Assembly: GCF_004362715.1 (NCBI RefSeq) | Contig: NZ_SNYC01000004.1 | Location: 1,240,001-1,304,000, forward strand | Reading direction: 5' to 3' | DNA: 64,000 bases | Source of the DNA: Pedobacter metabolipauper | GTDB taxonomy: Bacteria > Bacteroidota > Bacteroidia > Sphingobacteriales > Sphingobacteriaceae | Shown: piece by piece, positions 1 to 9,030 of the stretch | Numbering within the stretch: position 1 is the first letter of the stretch | Layout: every line of letters begins with the position of its first letter | Translations under genes and position numbers: made by a program | Notes under the pieces: generated by a model | Told to the model about the DNA's origin: nothing | The model's input: only the letters and a program-made list of their open reading frames with translations | Database searches by the model: none

Positions 1-1
1 A

Positions 2-388
2 CACCATAAAACCAGTGGAAAACCGGTATACAGATACCTGTTTTCCAAGTCTAAACCCGGACCAAAGGTGGTTCCTATAGAAGGGGCAGGCACACAGCCG
101 GCTGAATTTGACGGTGCCCCTCATGCATTCGAGATCGAATATGCGATGGGAAACCTGGCTACCAATGCTACCTATACATGGACAGCAGATGACCGGAAGA
201 TCTCTGACATCATGCTCAGCTATTTTGCAAACTTCATTAAAACAGGAAATCCCAACGGATCTGCACTTCCAGAGTGGTCGCCATTATCAAATACCGTTCA
301 GCTGATGAATATCGGCATAAATACTGCACAGGAGGCAGAAAAGGATGGAGCACGGTATCTTTTTCTGGATCAGATGTATAAAAAATAA
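2..388 (+). CDS. Type B carboxylesterase, C-terminal fragment (5' end outside window)
   Basis: The reading frame is open from base 2 and ends at TAA 386-388, so only about 128 C-terminal residues are present. The segment GAPHAFEIEYAMGN carries the histidine expected in the C-terminal catalytic triad region of carboxylesterase/para-nitrobenzyl esterase family proteins. The later FANFIKTGNPN ... LPEW stretch is the usual closing motif of that family, where most of the fold's last helix lies. The nucleophile Ser and the acidic residue would be upstream of the window. Substrate is unknown; the family hydrolyses carboxylic esters. No obvious terminator follows, and a 160-bp gap separates it from the next gene. 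Confidence 0.8.
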   Translation, partial: HHKTSGKPVYRYLFSKSKPGPKVVPIEGAGTQPAEFDGAPHAFEIEYAMGNLATNATYTWTADDRKISDIMLSYFANFIKTGNPNGSALPEWSPLSNTVQLMNIGINTAQEAEKDGARYLFLDQMYKK

Positions 389-548
389 GAATACCTGCCA
401 GAAAAAACGTTACCCGTTGGGCCAGGTTCAAGTTCGATGGTATTTTAAAATTTTAACTGGTAGTCTAATTTATGAGGCCTTACAATCACCTTGCTGTGAT
501 TTGAACAATTTTCTGTACCTTTTGCTTTGAATACGAATCTTAGAACGC

Positions 549-1058
549 ATGAAAAAATTATTCGGGATCCTCCTGATCCTTGTTGTTCAGTCTGGCTTAA
601 TCTATGCTCAGGAGAAACCCCTGACTATTATTTTACTTCGCCATGCGGAAAAAGAAAATGACGGGACCAAAGATCCGGCTCTTTCCGAAAAGGGAAAACA
701 GTTTGCGCAAAAGATCTCCAGCGTCTTAGCTGAAGTCAGGATTGATGCTGCCTACTCAACGTCTTATAAACGTACCAACCAAACCATTGCGCAGTTAGCT
801 GCTAAAAATCAGGTTGCTGTAAAGACATACGATCCCTCAAAAAGTAATGAACTGATCCGGGAAATTGAAAGATCCGGAAATAAAACCATTGTTATATCCG
901 GACATTCAAATACGGTGAACCTCATTTATAACCTCCTGATAAAGGATAATCCAATCAAAGAATTGGGCGACGATGAATACCGGAAAGTCTTTATAATTAC
1001 CTATGATCCGGCAGCGCCCTCAAAAAGCACGGCCCTGAAATTAGATCTTAACCCTTAA
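549..1058 (+). CDS. Secreted histidine phosphatase (SixA/phosphoglycerate mutase-like)
   Basis: A 169-residue protein with an N-terminal signal peptide (residues 1-20, hydrophobic core ending YAQ). The histidine phosphatase signature LLRHAEK places Arg31 and the phospho-accepting His32. Arg75 and the second catalytic histidine in SGHSN (His119) complete the usual pocket. The length suits the short SixA-like branch, which lacks the large cap domain of phosphoglycerate mutase. It is therefore expected to be an exported phosphomonoesterase or phosphohistidine phosphatase-like enzyme; the substrate cannot be read from sequence. The next gene starts 4 bp after its stop, so it is probably cotranscribed with the pirin and GNAT genes. 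Confidence 0.85.
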   Translation: MKKLFGILLILVVQSGLIYAQEKPLTIILLRHAEKENDGTKDPALSEKGKQFAQKISSVLAEVRIDAAYSTSYKRTNQTIAQLAAKNQVAVKTYDPSKSNELIREIERSGNKTIVISGHSNTVNLIYNLLIKDNPIKELGDDEYRKVFIITYDPAAPSKSTALKLDLNP

Positions 1059-1062
1059 AAAT

Positions 1063-1956
1063 ATGTCGAATATTCAACTTATTATTGAAGAAAGGCCAAA
1101 CAACATAGGCAACTTCATGGTCGGTAGATTACTCCCGTTTCGTGAAAAACGAATGGTTGGCCCTTTTGCATTTATAGACCACATGGGGCCTGTACGCCTG
1201 AGCGACCATGAAAACCTGGATGTTCCGCCACATCCGCACATCGGACTTTCTACATTAACCTATCTTTTTGAAGGTTCAATACAGCATAAGGACAGCCTCG
1301 GTACTGATATTGAAATTAAACCCGGACAGGTAAACTGGATGACCGCAGGAAAAGGGATCGTGCATTCTGAACGGACACCGGAATACCTGCGTACTTCCGA
1401 TAAAATGCTCCACGGACTACAGATCTGGGTGGCCCTGCCGAAAGCTTTGGAAGAAATGGATCCCGAGTTTTTTCATGTTGAAGAACACGAAATGCCGGTG
1501 TGGAATGCAGATGGGGTTCATTTTAAACTGATTGCCGGTGAAGTGCTCGGAAAGAAATCAGCAGTGCCTGTCTATAGTCCGCTTTATCTGCTCGAACTCA
1601 AATCAACAAGCCGGCAAACCATTACCATTGGTAAAGACCTGTTTGGTGAAAGTGCATTGTATATCCTCGAAGGTGCCATTGAGAGTGAAGAACATGTCTT
1701 CGGGCCTAAGCAGATCCTGGTTGCCAAAGACAGCAAGCTGTGTGAATTTGTGATGCAGGAGAACACCACTGTTTATATTTTTGGTGGTGAGGCCTTTCCT
1801 GAAGAACGTACCATTTACTGGAACTTTGTAGCCTCCAGCAAAGAAAAGATCGAAGAGGCAAAGAGCCGCTGGCTGGAGCAATCCTTTCCAAAAGTACCCG
1901 GCGAAACAGAATTTGTACCCCTTCCAAACCAGGTTCCTGGTGTAAAATTTAAATAA
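1063..1956 (+). CDS. Pirin family protein
   Basis: A 297-residue bicupin. The N-terminal cupin has the pirin metal ligands in the expected spacing: His57 and His59 in PHPH, then His101 and Glu103 in HSE. The C-terminal cupin (about residues 165-280) matches the pirin C domain, ending with the typical FVASSKEKI segment. Family members bind iron; some bacterial pirins are quercetinases and others act as redox-sensing partners of metabolic enzymes, so the substrate is open. It sits 4 bp after the phosphatase gene and 5 bp before the GNAT gene, consistent with a three-gene operon. Confidence 0.9.
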   Translation: MSNIQLIIEERPNNIGNFMVGRLLPFREKRMVGPFAFIDHMGPVRLSDHENLDVPPHPHIGLSTLTYLFEGSIQHKDSLGTDIEIKPGQVNWMTAGKGIVHSERTPEYLRTSDKMLHGLQIWVALPKALEEMDPEFFHVEEHEMPVWNADGVHFKLIAGEVLGKKSAVPVYSPLYLLELKSTSRQTITIGKDLFGESALYILEGAIESEEHVFGPKQILVAKDSKLCEFVMQENTTVYIFGGEAFPEERTIYWNFVASSKEKIEEAKSRWLEQSFPKVPGETEFVPLPNQVPGVKFK

Positions 1957-1961
1957 AGATT

Positions 1962-2243
1962 ATGAATATTGAACAAGTTAACGACGAACGAAAAGGTGCA
2001 TTTAAAGCCATTGAAAATGGTGCTGAAGCCGGTGTGATGACCTATGTCTGGGCTGGTCCCGGTAAAATGATCATTGATCACACCGAAATTGATCCTTCCT
2101 TTTCAGGTAAGGGTGTAGGTAAGGAATTGGTGATGAAAGCGGTGGCCTATGCAAGGGAGCATAAGATCAAAATACTGCCGTTATGCCCATTTGCAAAAAG
2201 TGTATTCGACAAAAATGCCGACATCCACGATGTGCTGTTTTAA
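1962..2243 (+). CDS. Small GNAT-like N-acetyltransferase (YjdJ/COG2388 type)
   Basis: A 93-residue protein with the minimal acetyltransferase fold. The central segment FSGKGVGKELV is the acetyl-CoA pyrophosphate-binding loop (Q/RxxGxG/A-like), preceded by a beta strand with HTEIDP. The CPFAKSVFDKN segment near the C-terminus is typical of this short GNAT subgroup found beside many Bacteroidota housekeeping genes. The acceptor is unknown. Its stop codon TAA is part of an inverted repeat shared with the convergent hydrolase gene (see the terminator entry), so transcription of the three-gene + operon very likely ends here. Confidence 0.85.
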   Translation: MNIEQVNDERKGAFKAIENGAEAGVMTYVWAGPGKMIIDHTEIDPSFSGKGVGKELVMKAVAYAREHKIKILPLCPFAKSVFDKNADIHDVLF

Positions 2244-2262
2244 AGATTAAAACAGCGTTTTT
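2234..2262. terminator. Terminator hairpin built over two convergent stop codons
   Basis: GCTGTTTTAA (2234-2243) pairs perfectly with TTAAAACAGC (2247-2256) across an AGA loop, followed on + by GTTTTT. The TAA of the upstream + gene is the end of the left arm. The first three bases of the right arm are the reverse-complemented stop of the minus-strand hydrolase gene. The T-rich tail favours the + direction; the stem can also form in the minus transcript. Confidence 0.7.
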
Positions 2263-3122
2263 ACCTTAGAATCAATCTCTGAAATGACCCGTGCATCGAT
2301 AATTATCCTGGCATGGGTCGTATCCGTATAGCGTACAGCCGTAGTGGATGGATATTGCGCTAAAAAGTTTTCAATGTATGCTGCCGGAGAAATTGCATCG
2401 CTGGCTTCATAGAACAGGTGGTGGCTAACCCGGCCTTCATAGCTAAACATCTGGTCTAACGTAAACTCATCGGTACTCATGCCATATAAAGCCTCAAAAT
2501 CGCTGAAGAAGGTTTGCTGGGCTTCTTCTGAAATAGAAACGCTGTCCATTGATGATTTAAAGTTCTCCCTGAGCTTTACCAGCGGGGCAATGCTGATCAG
2601 GAGCTTTGGATATTCATCCATCTGCTGAATGGCCCTGATATTCGCCATGCCGCCTAAAGAATGACCAATCATCACATCCGGGGTGCCATGGATCAGCTGG
2701 ATCTGTTTGATGGATTCTACATACAGGATCAGGTTGCTTAATGCACCCTCAGAACTTCCATTTCCCGGCGCATCAAATGCGATAACCTGCACCTCTTTAT
2801 GCTGCAGTAAGGTATGGATCAGTTCACTGAAATCAATTGCTTTTGAGCCCCATCCATGGGTAAGAAGAATTTTAACCGGGCCCTTGCCCCATTTAAAGCA
2901 GTTAACCCGCAATTCGGACTTGCTGAAATATTGATCGTAAACTTTAAAGGATGAATATTCCGCTGCATCCAGCAGATCCTGCTGGTGTAAACGGCTGGGC
3001 ATCTTTGGCGAATAACAGATTAGCTTCCATAGTAATGGCTGCAGCGCCTCCGGGTTTTCTCCGCCTAGCCCCTTAATATTTTCAACGATCTGCCTCAGGT
3101 TCTTCATGCTCAAATGTGACAA
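2247..3122 (-). CDS. Alpha/beta hydrolase
   Basis: A 291-residue protein without a signal peptide. The oxyanion-hole motif LLTHGWGS lies around residues 87-93 and the nucleophile elbow GHSLGG places Ser155. A late histidine in DTTHARII is the likely triad base. FDAPGNGSSEG between strands 3 and 4 is typical of the MhpC-type hydrolase fold. The first 80 residues form a helical extension containing YSPKMPSR, not part of the core fold. Substrate unknown. It is convergent with the GNAT gene, only 3 bp apart, and follows the metallophosphoesterase on the same strand by 29 bp. Confidence 0.85.
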   Translation of the reverse strand: MSHLSMKNLRQIVENIKGLGGENPEALQPLLWKLICYSPKMPSRLHQQDLLDAAEYSSFKVYDQYFSKSELRVNCFKWGKGPVKILLTHGWGSKAIDFSELIHTLLQHKEVQVIAFDAPGNGSSEGALSNLILYVESIKQIQLIHGTPDVMIGHSLGGMANIRAIQQMDEYPKLLISIAPLVKLRENFKSSMDSVSISEEAQQTFFSDFEALYGMSTDEFTLDQMFSYEGRVSHHLFYEASDAISPAAYIENFLAQYPSTTAVRYTDTTHARIIIDARVISEIDSKVKTLF

Positions 3123-3151
3123 TTAAAGAATGAAAATCCTAATCTGCAGGC

Positions 3152-4273
3152 TTATCTGCCAGCTAGATTGACAGTAAAATGATCGAACAGGACAGGGCCC
3201 TCTATGGTATTCTGCTGCGGGATCGTATAATATTCTCCGGAAATTCTAAGACCATCTGCATCTTTATCCACAGCAACCTTTAAAAAACCGTGACGGTTGT
3301 CGCAATAGTTCTCCAGCTGCACCTGGTTCAGCAATTTGCTTTCCATACAAAACATGGGATCATAAGGGTTGGCGAGCTGATGCAGCTCATCAAATCCGCC
3401 GGCACCGGCCACAATATAAGGAACAGTCTTACCGTCATTGTACTGCTTGTTAAAACGCTGGTAATTGTGTACATGCCCGCTGAATACGATATCCGGTTTT
3501 ACGCCGGCTTCTTCATAGGCTGAATCTAAAAATTCAATCATGGGTAAACTCGAGCCATGATTTACATCTGCTGAATAGGGGGCATGGTGCATACAAACGA
3601 TAATTGCCTTGTCTGGATGAAAGCGTGCTGCATGCTGTAGTTCTTTTATGAACCAGTTTCGCTGTTCTTCTTTAATGTGGCCATATTTTGGAACATTGGT
3701 ATGCAACCCAATTACGGTTGCCAATGGTGCCTGCATTGTCCAGTATACATGTGGCTGTACCTGGCTTTTTCTGCCGCCGTCCGGTCCGAAATAAATTGTT
3801 TTGGGACAGGTATTGCAAAATGCAGTATAGAATGCTTCCAGACTTTCGTAATGTGCCTCACTCTCCGGATTAACATCTGAATCGTGATTTCCGGCAATGG
3901 CGAAAATAGGGCCGGGGTAGCTTTCAAAAGGTTTTAAAAATTGATCGTTGTACTGTTCTGCTTCTCCATAATGGTACACAATATCTCCAAGATGGTATAA
4001 AAAAGCAGGCCTGTCCTTTTCTTCCGTTGCCAATAGGTACTGTGCTGCCATTTTTCCGGCAACTTGTCTCTGCAGGTCTCCCGGTTTGGAACCACCGGTA
4101 TCACCTACCATATGGAAAACCATCCGTTCCGGATTTTTTAGCGCAACTTCCCTGGCAAGCTCAAGGCGGTATGGATAACTGCCGGAAGGCTGCGGAAGCG
4201 GTTGAAATTTATGGATATCGTTAACCTCATCTGTTTTAAATACAGCATTGTAAAGAATTTTTGTACTGATCAT
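3152..4273 (-). CDS. Calcineurin-like metallophosphoesterase
   Basis: A 373-residue protein carrying the whole calcineurin-like metal-binding set in order: GDTGG (Asp58), HLGDIVYHYG (Asp97), GNHD (128-131), CMHH (His229) and GHVHNYQRF (266-269). The GHVHNYQR ending resembles purple acid phosphatase-type enzymes, but no signal peptide is visible, so it looks cytosolic unless the true start differs. The reaction is presumably hydrolysis of a phosphomono- or diester with a bimetal centre; the substrate is unknown. It sits upstream of the alpha/beta hydrolase on the minus strand with a 29-bp gap and is probably cotranscribed. Confidence 0.88.
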   Translation of the reverse strand: MISTKILYNAVFKTDEVNDIHKFQPLPQPSGSYPYRLELAREVALKNPERMVFHMVGDTGGSKPGDLQRQVAGKMAAQYLLATEEKDRPAFLYHLGDIVYHYGEAEQYNDQFLKPFESYPGPIFAIAGNHDSDVNPESEAHYESLEAFYTAFCNTCPKTIYFGPDGGRKSQVQPHVYWTMQAPLATVIGLHTNVPKYGHIKEEQRNWFIKELQHAARFHPDKAIIVCMHHAPYSADVNHGSSLPMIEFLDSAYEEAGVKPDIVFSGHVHNYQRFNKQYNDGKTVPYIVAGAGGFDELHQLANPYDPMFCMESKLLNQVQLENYCDNRHGFLKVAVDKDADGLRISGEYYTIPQQNTIEGPVLFDHFTVNLAGR

Positions 4274-4396
4274 AATTTTCGGATTTACTAACTATTCTAA
4301 AATTAGCTTCCTAATATTAATTCAGCATTAATAATTAACTTTTAACACAACCTTATTCTTTACTTAACAAACGTTTTTGGAGAAAAAGCAGGGTAT

Positions 4397-4825
4397 TTAG
4401 CTGTTGATATAACTTTCCAGTTGTGAAATGGTCTGTTTCTGATCTGCAATGATGTATTTAACCACATCGCCGATGGATACCATTCCCACAACTCTGTCCA
4501 GCACTACAACAGGCAAATGCCGGATGTGCTTATCGGTCATGATCTGCATACAAAGATCGATACTGTCTTTTGGTGTAACCGTGATCGGATCGGCCGTCAT
4601 CACTTCTTCCATAACGGTATCTGCAGAAGATTTACCGTATAGAATGATCTTTCGTGCATAATCCCGCTCTGTGAAAATGCCCAGCAATGCATGGTCCTCC
4701 ACGATTAATAAGGCACTCACATTCTCTTCCATCATTAAATGTAAGGCTTCCAATACAGATGATTTTTTGGCAACCGCGAAGACCTGAAGCGGCTTGGAAT
4801 CCAGTATTTTTTGTACGGTATTCAT
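4397..4825 (-). CDS. Tandem CBS-domain protein
   Basis: A 142-residue soluble protein made almost entirely of two CBS motifs, about residues 10-62 (ending GIFTERDYARKI) and 75-130 (ending GMVSIGDVVKYII). Such stand-alone pairs form a Bateman module that binds adenine nucleotides and usually modulates a partner protein. No catalytic domain is fused. It lies 83 bp downstream of the GH3-like gene on the same strand, so it may be a distal member of the recJ-lptB-GH3 operon, though no promoter or terminator could be discerned in the gap. Confidence 0.85.
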   Translation of the reverse strand: MNTVQKILDSKPLQVFAVAKKSSVLEALHLMMEENVSALLIVEDHALLGIFTERDYARKIILYGKSSADTVMEEVMTADPITVTPKDSIDLCMQIMTDKHIRHLPVVVLDRVVGMVSIGDVVKYIIADQKQTISQLESYINS

Positions 4826-4908
4826 AACTGATTTATATTTAGGTAGTTAAACTTAACTAAAAAAAGTCAAATCAGCAATAACAAAAGATAAATACCTGAT
4901 TATTTTGT

Positions 4909-6429
4909 TTAAGCAGTAACGCTAAGTAAAGGCAGGATCTCTTCTACATACTTCCTGTCGTTTGCCAGCCTCGGAACTTTATGCTGACCACCAAGTTTGC
5001 CTTTCGCTTTGAGCCAGTTGTAAAACGTATTATTTGGGGCATTGTGAACTTTCGGTCTCCGTAAAGCCATGTCTTTAAACCGCTTGGCATCGTAATCTGA
5101 ATTTACCGCCCTCAGCGTTTCGTCCAGCACATCTACAAAGCGCTCAAAATCATTCGGCTGCTGGTCAAATTCAATGATCCACTCATGACCGCCAACTTCC
5201 TCTCCTTTAAAATAGATCGGACAAGCTGTATAGTCCTTAAATACAGCGCCGGTTTCATTACAGGCCTTGCAAATGGCCTGCTCTGCATTGTCAATGATCA
5301 CCTCTTCGCCAAATGCATTGATGAAATGTTTGGTTCTTCCGGTAATTTTGATCCGGTATGGAGATAAGCTTGTAAACTGGATGGTATCTCCAATCATATA
5401 CCGCCACAACCCGCCATTGGTAGAGATGATGATGGCATAGTTCTTATTCAGTTCAACCTGATCAAGACCCAGGGTATTTGGATGTTCTTCTTCCACATGT
5501 TCCAGCGGAAGGAATTCGTAATAGATCCCGTAATCCAGCATCAGCAGCATTTCATCAGAATTTACCTCATCCTGAATTCCGAAAAAACCTTCAGAAGCAT
5601 TATAGGTTTCCAGGTAATACATTTGGTCACAGGGAATCAGTTCTTTGAACTGCTCCCGGTATGGTTTAAAGTTTACCGCACCATGGGTATACAGTTCCAG
5701 GTTAGGCCAAACTTCAATCAGGTTGTCCTTTCCGGTCATTTCCAAAACTTTTTTGGCCAGAACGATGGTCCAGGTAGGTACGCCTGCAATACTCGTCACA
5801 TTCTCTTTAATGGTGGCCTCGGCCATCCGTTCAATCTTTTCCTCGTAATTGTCCATCAGCGCAATGGAAATGTTTGGCGTCCGGTAATATTCAGCCCACA
5901 TCGGCAGGTTTTTGATCAGTACCGCAGAAAGATCGCCATAAAAAGAATCTTCATTCAGTTGGTTGATCTGGTGACTGCCGCCCAGTACCAATCCCTTTCC
6001 GGTCATGATCTGATTTTCGGGCCGGTTGTTGCAAAAGATCGATAGAAGATCTTTACCTCCTTTAAAATGGCAATCCTGTAAAGACTCTTCCGAAACGGGA
6101 ATAAACTTACTGCGGTCGCTCGTGGTGCCGGATGATTTAGCAAACCACTTAATCTCTGATGGCCAGAGAATATTTTGTTCCCCTTTAAGCATGCGCTCGA
6201 TATAGGGCTTCAGGGTATCATAATTTTGGATCGGAACCCGCTCCTTAAACTGCTTTGGGGTTTCAATGCTCCTGTAATCGTATTTTTCTCCCCATTCTGT
6301 ATCTTCAGCACTGGAAATGAGTTTATGAAACCATTCTTCCTGTACATCATGCGGATATTTCATGAACAGCTCGATCTGGTGAACGCGCTTTTTCATATAC
6401 CAGGTGAAAATTGAATTTACAATTGCCAT
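4909..6429 (-). CDS. GH3 auxin-responsive-promoter-like (acyl-adenylating) family protein
   Basis: A 506-residue protein of the GH3 family (PF03321), the ANL-type adenylating enzymes that in plants conjugate amino acids to auxin or jasmonate. Visible signatures are WFAKSSGTTSDRSKFIPVS near residues 100-118, which is the ATP-binding SSGTT motif, then YNASEGFFGIQ and GLWRYMIGDTIQF as the remaining nucleotide motifs. The C-terminal domain contains GRTKHFINAFGEE. In Bacteroidota the substrate is unknown. It follows lptB by 19 bp on the same strand, so a role near envelope lipid or LPS biogenesis is plausible but inferred only from position. Confidence 0.88.
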   Translation of the reverse strand: MAIVNSIFTWYMKKRVHQIELFMKYPHDVQEEWFHKLISSAEDTEWGEKYDYRSIETPKQFKERVPIQNYDTLKPYIERMLKGEQNILWPSEIKWFAKSSGTTSDRSKFIPVSEESLQDCHFKGGKDLLSIFCNNRPENQIMTGKGLVLGGSHQINQLNEDSFYGDLSAVLIKNLPMWAEYYRTPNISIALMDNYEEKIERMAEATIKENVTSIAGVPTWTIVLAKKVLEMTGKDNLIEVWPNLELYTHGAVNFKPYREQFKELIPCDQMYYLETYNASEGFFGIQDEVNSDEMLLMLDYGIYYEFLPLEHVEEEHPNTLGLDQVELNKNYAIIISTNGGLWRYMIGDTIQFTSLSPYRIKITGRTKHFINAFGEEVIIDNAEQAICKACNETGAVFKDYTACPIYFKGEEVGGHEWIIEFDQQPNDFERFVDVLDETLRAVNSDYDAKRFKDMALRRPKVHNAPNNTFYNWLKAKGKLGGQHKVPRLANDRKYVEEILPLLSVTA

Positions 6430-6448
6430 GTGTTAATCTAAAGGTTGA

Positions 6449-7183
6449 TTATAAGTTTTTACTGCGGAGCACGAAGTTAGAACCAAGATATACCCTTCTT
6501 ACCATTTCATTTGCGGCCAGTACTTCCGGAGTTCCGGATTCAAGGATCTTTCCCTCAAACAAAAGGTAGGCACGGTCGGTAATTGATAAAGTTTCCTGAA
6601 CATTATGGTCGGTAATTAAGATACCTATATTTTTTTGTTTTAGTTTAGCCACAATCGTCTGGATCTCTTCCACTGCAATCGGGTCTACCCCGGCAAAAGG
6701 CTCATCCAAAAGAATGAAGTTAGGGCTGGCCGCCAGTGCCCGTGCAATCTCCGTTCTCCTGCGCTCACCACCCGAAAGCAGGTCGCCGCGGTTCTTGCGT
6801 ACTTTATGCAAGCTGAATTCACTGATCAGTTCTTCCAGTTTCTCATGCCGCTCTTCCTTACTCATCGTTGTCATCTCCAGGATGGCCATGATGTTGTCTT
6901 CCACAGAAAGTTTGCGGAATACTGAGGCCTCCTGTGCCAGGTATCCGATTCCCTTTTTTGCCCTGCGGTACATGGGGTCACTGGTAATGTCCTCATCATC
7001 TAAAAAGATCGTGCCTTCGTTAGGTTTGATCAAACCAACGATCATATAAAAAGAAGTAGTTTTACCGGCCCCATTTGGGCCTAAAAGACCAACAATCTCA
7101 CCCTGACTAACGGAAAAGGAAACGTCATTTACTACGGTACGCTGTTTATATTTTTTAATCAGGTTTTCAGCTCTTAATATCAT
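6449..7183 (-). CDS. lptB: LPS export ABC transporter ATP-binding protein LptB
   Basis: A 244-residue ABC ATPase that powers the LptB2FGC machine extracting lipopolysaccharide from the inner membrane. The Walker [10 protein letters not shown] spans 35-43, the signature LSGGE 135-139, Walker B ends with Asp159-Glu160, and the H-loop is His192. The sequence [13 protein letters not shown] after Walker B is distinctive of LptB rather than of other ABC ATPases. Length matches the family. It lies 9 bp after recJ and 19 bp before the GH3-like gene, forming a tight minus-strand operon. LptF/G/C are not in the window. Confidence 0.95.
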   Translation of the reverse strand: MILRAENLIKKYKQRTVVNDVSFSVSQGEIVGLLGPNGAGKTTSFYMIVGLIKPNEGTIFLDDEDITSDPMYRRAKKGIGYLAQEASVFRKLSVEDNIMAILEMTTMSKEERHEKLEELISEFSLHKVRKNRGDLLSGGERRRTEIARALAASPNFILLDEPFAGVDPIAVEEIQTIVAKLKQKNIGILITDHNVQETLSITDRAYLLFEGKILESGTPEVLAANEMVRRVYLGSNFVLRSKNL

Positions 7184-7192
7184 TCAGGTCTG

Positions 7193-8899
7193 TTAATTAT
7201 CAGGTTTAATCGCTTTAATGTTCAATTGCAAACGACGCTGGTCTTTCCAAACATTCTCCTCAACTGTATAACAAACAGAAAAGGGACCGTTTGGTTGTAA
7301 AAGATTTTCATCTTCTGCCAGTCCAAAGCCGATGCACTCAAAATTAACGGAATTTTGTTGCTTTAAGTTTAATTTTAAATGTTTTCCGCCTACAATATAA
7401 GGTGTTCCTGTTAAATATACGCGATGGGTTACAAAAATGGGCGCAGCGTTATGCGGTCCAAATGGGGCCATCTGCGCAATGATCCGCTGAAACTTACCGT
7501 CAATCTGGTTAAAATCGATCTCAGCATCTATTTTGATCTCCGGACAAAGCATGTCTTCTGTAATGGTTGCCGCAACAATGTGCTCAAAACGTTCAGAGAA
7601 CAATGCTATGTTCTCTGGCTTAATGGTTAGGCCGGCAGCAAATTTATGGCCGCCAAACTGTACCATCAGGTCTTCACAGCCCAGCAAAGCCTCATACAGG
7701 TCAAAGCCTGCAACGGAACGTGCAGAGCCGGTAAACAAGCCATTGGATTCGGTTAGCACAATGGTAGGCCGATAGTATTTTTCTGTCAGTCTGGACGCTA
7801 CAATGCCAATCACGCCTTTATTCCAGCTTTCATGGTAAACGACCGTAGTCTTCTTATTGATCAGGATTTCACAGTCATCAATTAATGCCAGTGCTTCTGC
7901 GGTAATGTTCTGGTCGGAGGTCTTACGGTCCGTATTTTGAAGGTTGATGAATAGGCTTTGTTCCTGCGCCAGGTTGTCTTCCGTGCAGATCAGCATCTTT
8001 ACCGCCTGGTTGGCGTGATCCATCCGTCCGGCAGCATTGATCCGGGGAGCCAGCACGAACACCACATCGGTAAGGGTATACGTTTTGGCCTGCCGCCCAG
8101 AAATATCCATCAGGGCTTTTAAGCCAATGCATGGATCTGTATTCAGCTTAATCAGGCCATGATAGGCCAGAATGCGGTTCTCATCTTCTACAGGAACAAT
8201 ATCTGCGGCAATGCTCACCATAACCAGGTCAATGTATTTCAGGTATTTTTCGGCCGGCAGCTGGTGTGTCAGGCTATATGCCTGGATCAGCTTAAAGCCA
8301 ATTCCGCATCCGGCAAGTTCTTTAAACGGATAACTGCAGTCTGCACGCTTTGGATCAAGGATGGCTACCGCATCCGGCAGTACCTCTCCGGGTAAATGGT
8401 GGTCGCAAATGATAAAATCAATACCCAGCTCATTGGCATAGGCAATCTTGTCGACAGATTTAATGCCGCAATCCAGTGCAATGATTAAGGTAAAGCCATT
8501 AGAACCTGCATAATCAATACCAGCGGTAGAAATTCCGTAACCTTCCTTGTGCCGGTCTGGAATATAGTATTCTATATTTGTAGTCAGCTCAGTAAAAAAA
8601 CTATAGACCAGCGCCACAGAAGTGGTGCCGTCTACATCATAGTCGCCATAGATGAGGATCCGTTCGTTATTTTCTAATGCACGTTCTATCCGTGCAATGG
8701 CCTTGTCCATATCCTTCATTAAAAAAGGATCATGAAGCTTAGTCATCTGTGGGCGGAAAAAATCTTTTGCCCCGTCAAAGGATGAAATGCCCCTTTGAAC
8801 CAGGATCTGTGCCAGGCTGTTGTCTATATTTAGTTGTTGTGCAAGCAACCCCACTGTTTCTTCACTTGCCTTTACGGCCTGCACCCATCTTTTTTTCAT
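7193..8899 (-). CDS. recJ: Single-stranded-DNA-specific exonuclease RecJ
   Basis: A 568-residue DHH-family 5'-3' ssDNA exonuclease for recombination and mismatch repair. Motifs in order are GDYDVDGTTS (Asp86-88-90 region), DCG (143-145), the DHH motif at 166-168 (CDHHLPG), and the DHHA1 element GGHKFAAG near residue 410. The C-terminal region from about 450 has the OB-fold typical of full-length RecJ. Length agrees with the family. It is the first gene of the minus-strand recJ-lptB-GH3-like operon and is divergent from the MBL hydrolase gene across a 131-bp intergenic region. Confidence 0.95.
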   Translation of the reverse strand: MKKRWVQAVKASEETVGLLAQQLNIDNSLAQILVQRGISSFDGAKDFFRPQMTKLHDPFLMKDMDKAIARIERALENNERILIYGDYDVDGTTSVALVYSFFTELTTNIEYYIPDRHKEGYGISTAGIDYAGSNGFTLIIALDCGIKSVDKIAYANELGIDFIICDHHLPGEVLPDAVAILDPKRADCSYPFKELAGCGIGFKLIQAYSLTHQLPAEKYLKYIDLVMVSIAADIVPVEDENRILAYHGLIKLNTDPCIGLKALMDISGRQAKTYTLTDVVFVLAPRINAAGRMDHANQAVKMLICTEDNLAQEQSLFINLQNTDRKTSDQNITAEALALIDDCEILINKKTTVVYHESWNKGVIGIVASRLTEKYYRPTIVLTESNGLFTGSARSVAGFDLYEALLGCEDLMVQFGGHKFAAGLTIKPENIALFSERFEHIVAATITEDMLCPEIKIDAEIDFNQIDGKFQRIIAQMAPFGPHNAAPIFVTHRVYLTGTPYIVGGKHLKLNLKQQNSVNFECIGFGLAEDENLLQPNGPFSVCYTVEENVWKDQRRLQLNIKAIKPDN

Positions 8900-8971
8900 T
8901 TCTATTGGTTGTTTTTATCGTTGATGACGCGATCTGAGTTAAAGCGCATTCCATATATGGCACATGTTCCA

Positions 8972-8979
8972 TATCTTTG
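8972..8979 (+). promoter_or_regulatory. Possible -7 element TATCTTTG upstream of the MBL gene
   Basis: TATCTTTG matches the Bacteroidota -7 consensus TAnnTTTG exactly and lies 51 bp before the ATG at 9031. No good TTTG -33 element is seen 19-21 bp upstream, so this is a partial match only. Confidence 0.35.
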
Positions 8980-9030
8980 CAATGATATCGTAAATATATC
9001 ATTTATTATTTTTTTCTCCACCTAATTACT

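Noticed and set aside
516-524. TACCTTTTG with TTG 22 bp upstream as promoter of the histidine phosphatase gene
   Set aside because: One base too long for TAnnTTTG and the spacer is at the limit; not strong enough to list.
5482-6045. 187-residue open frame antisense to the GH3-like gene
   Set aside because: No recognisable motif, and the sense strand encodes a well-conserved family over the same bases.
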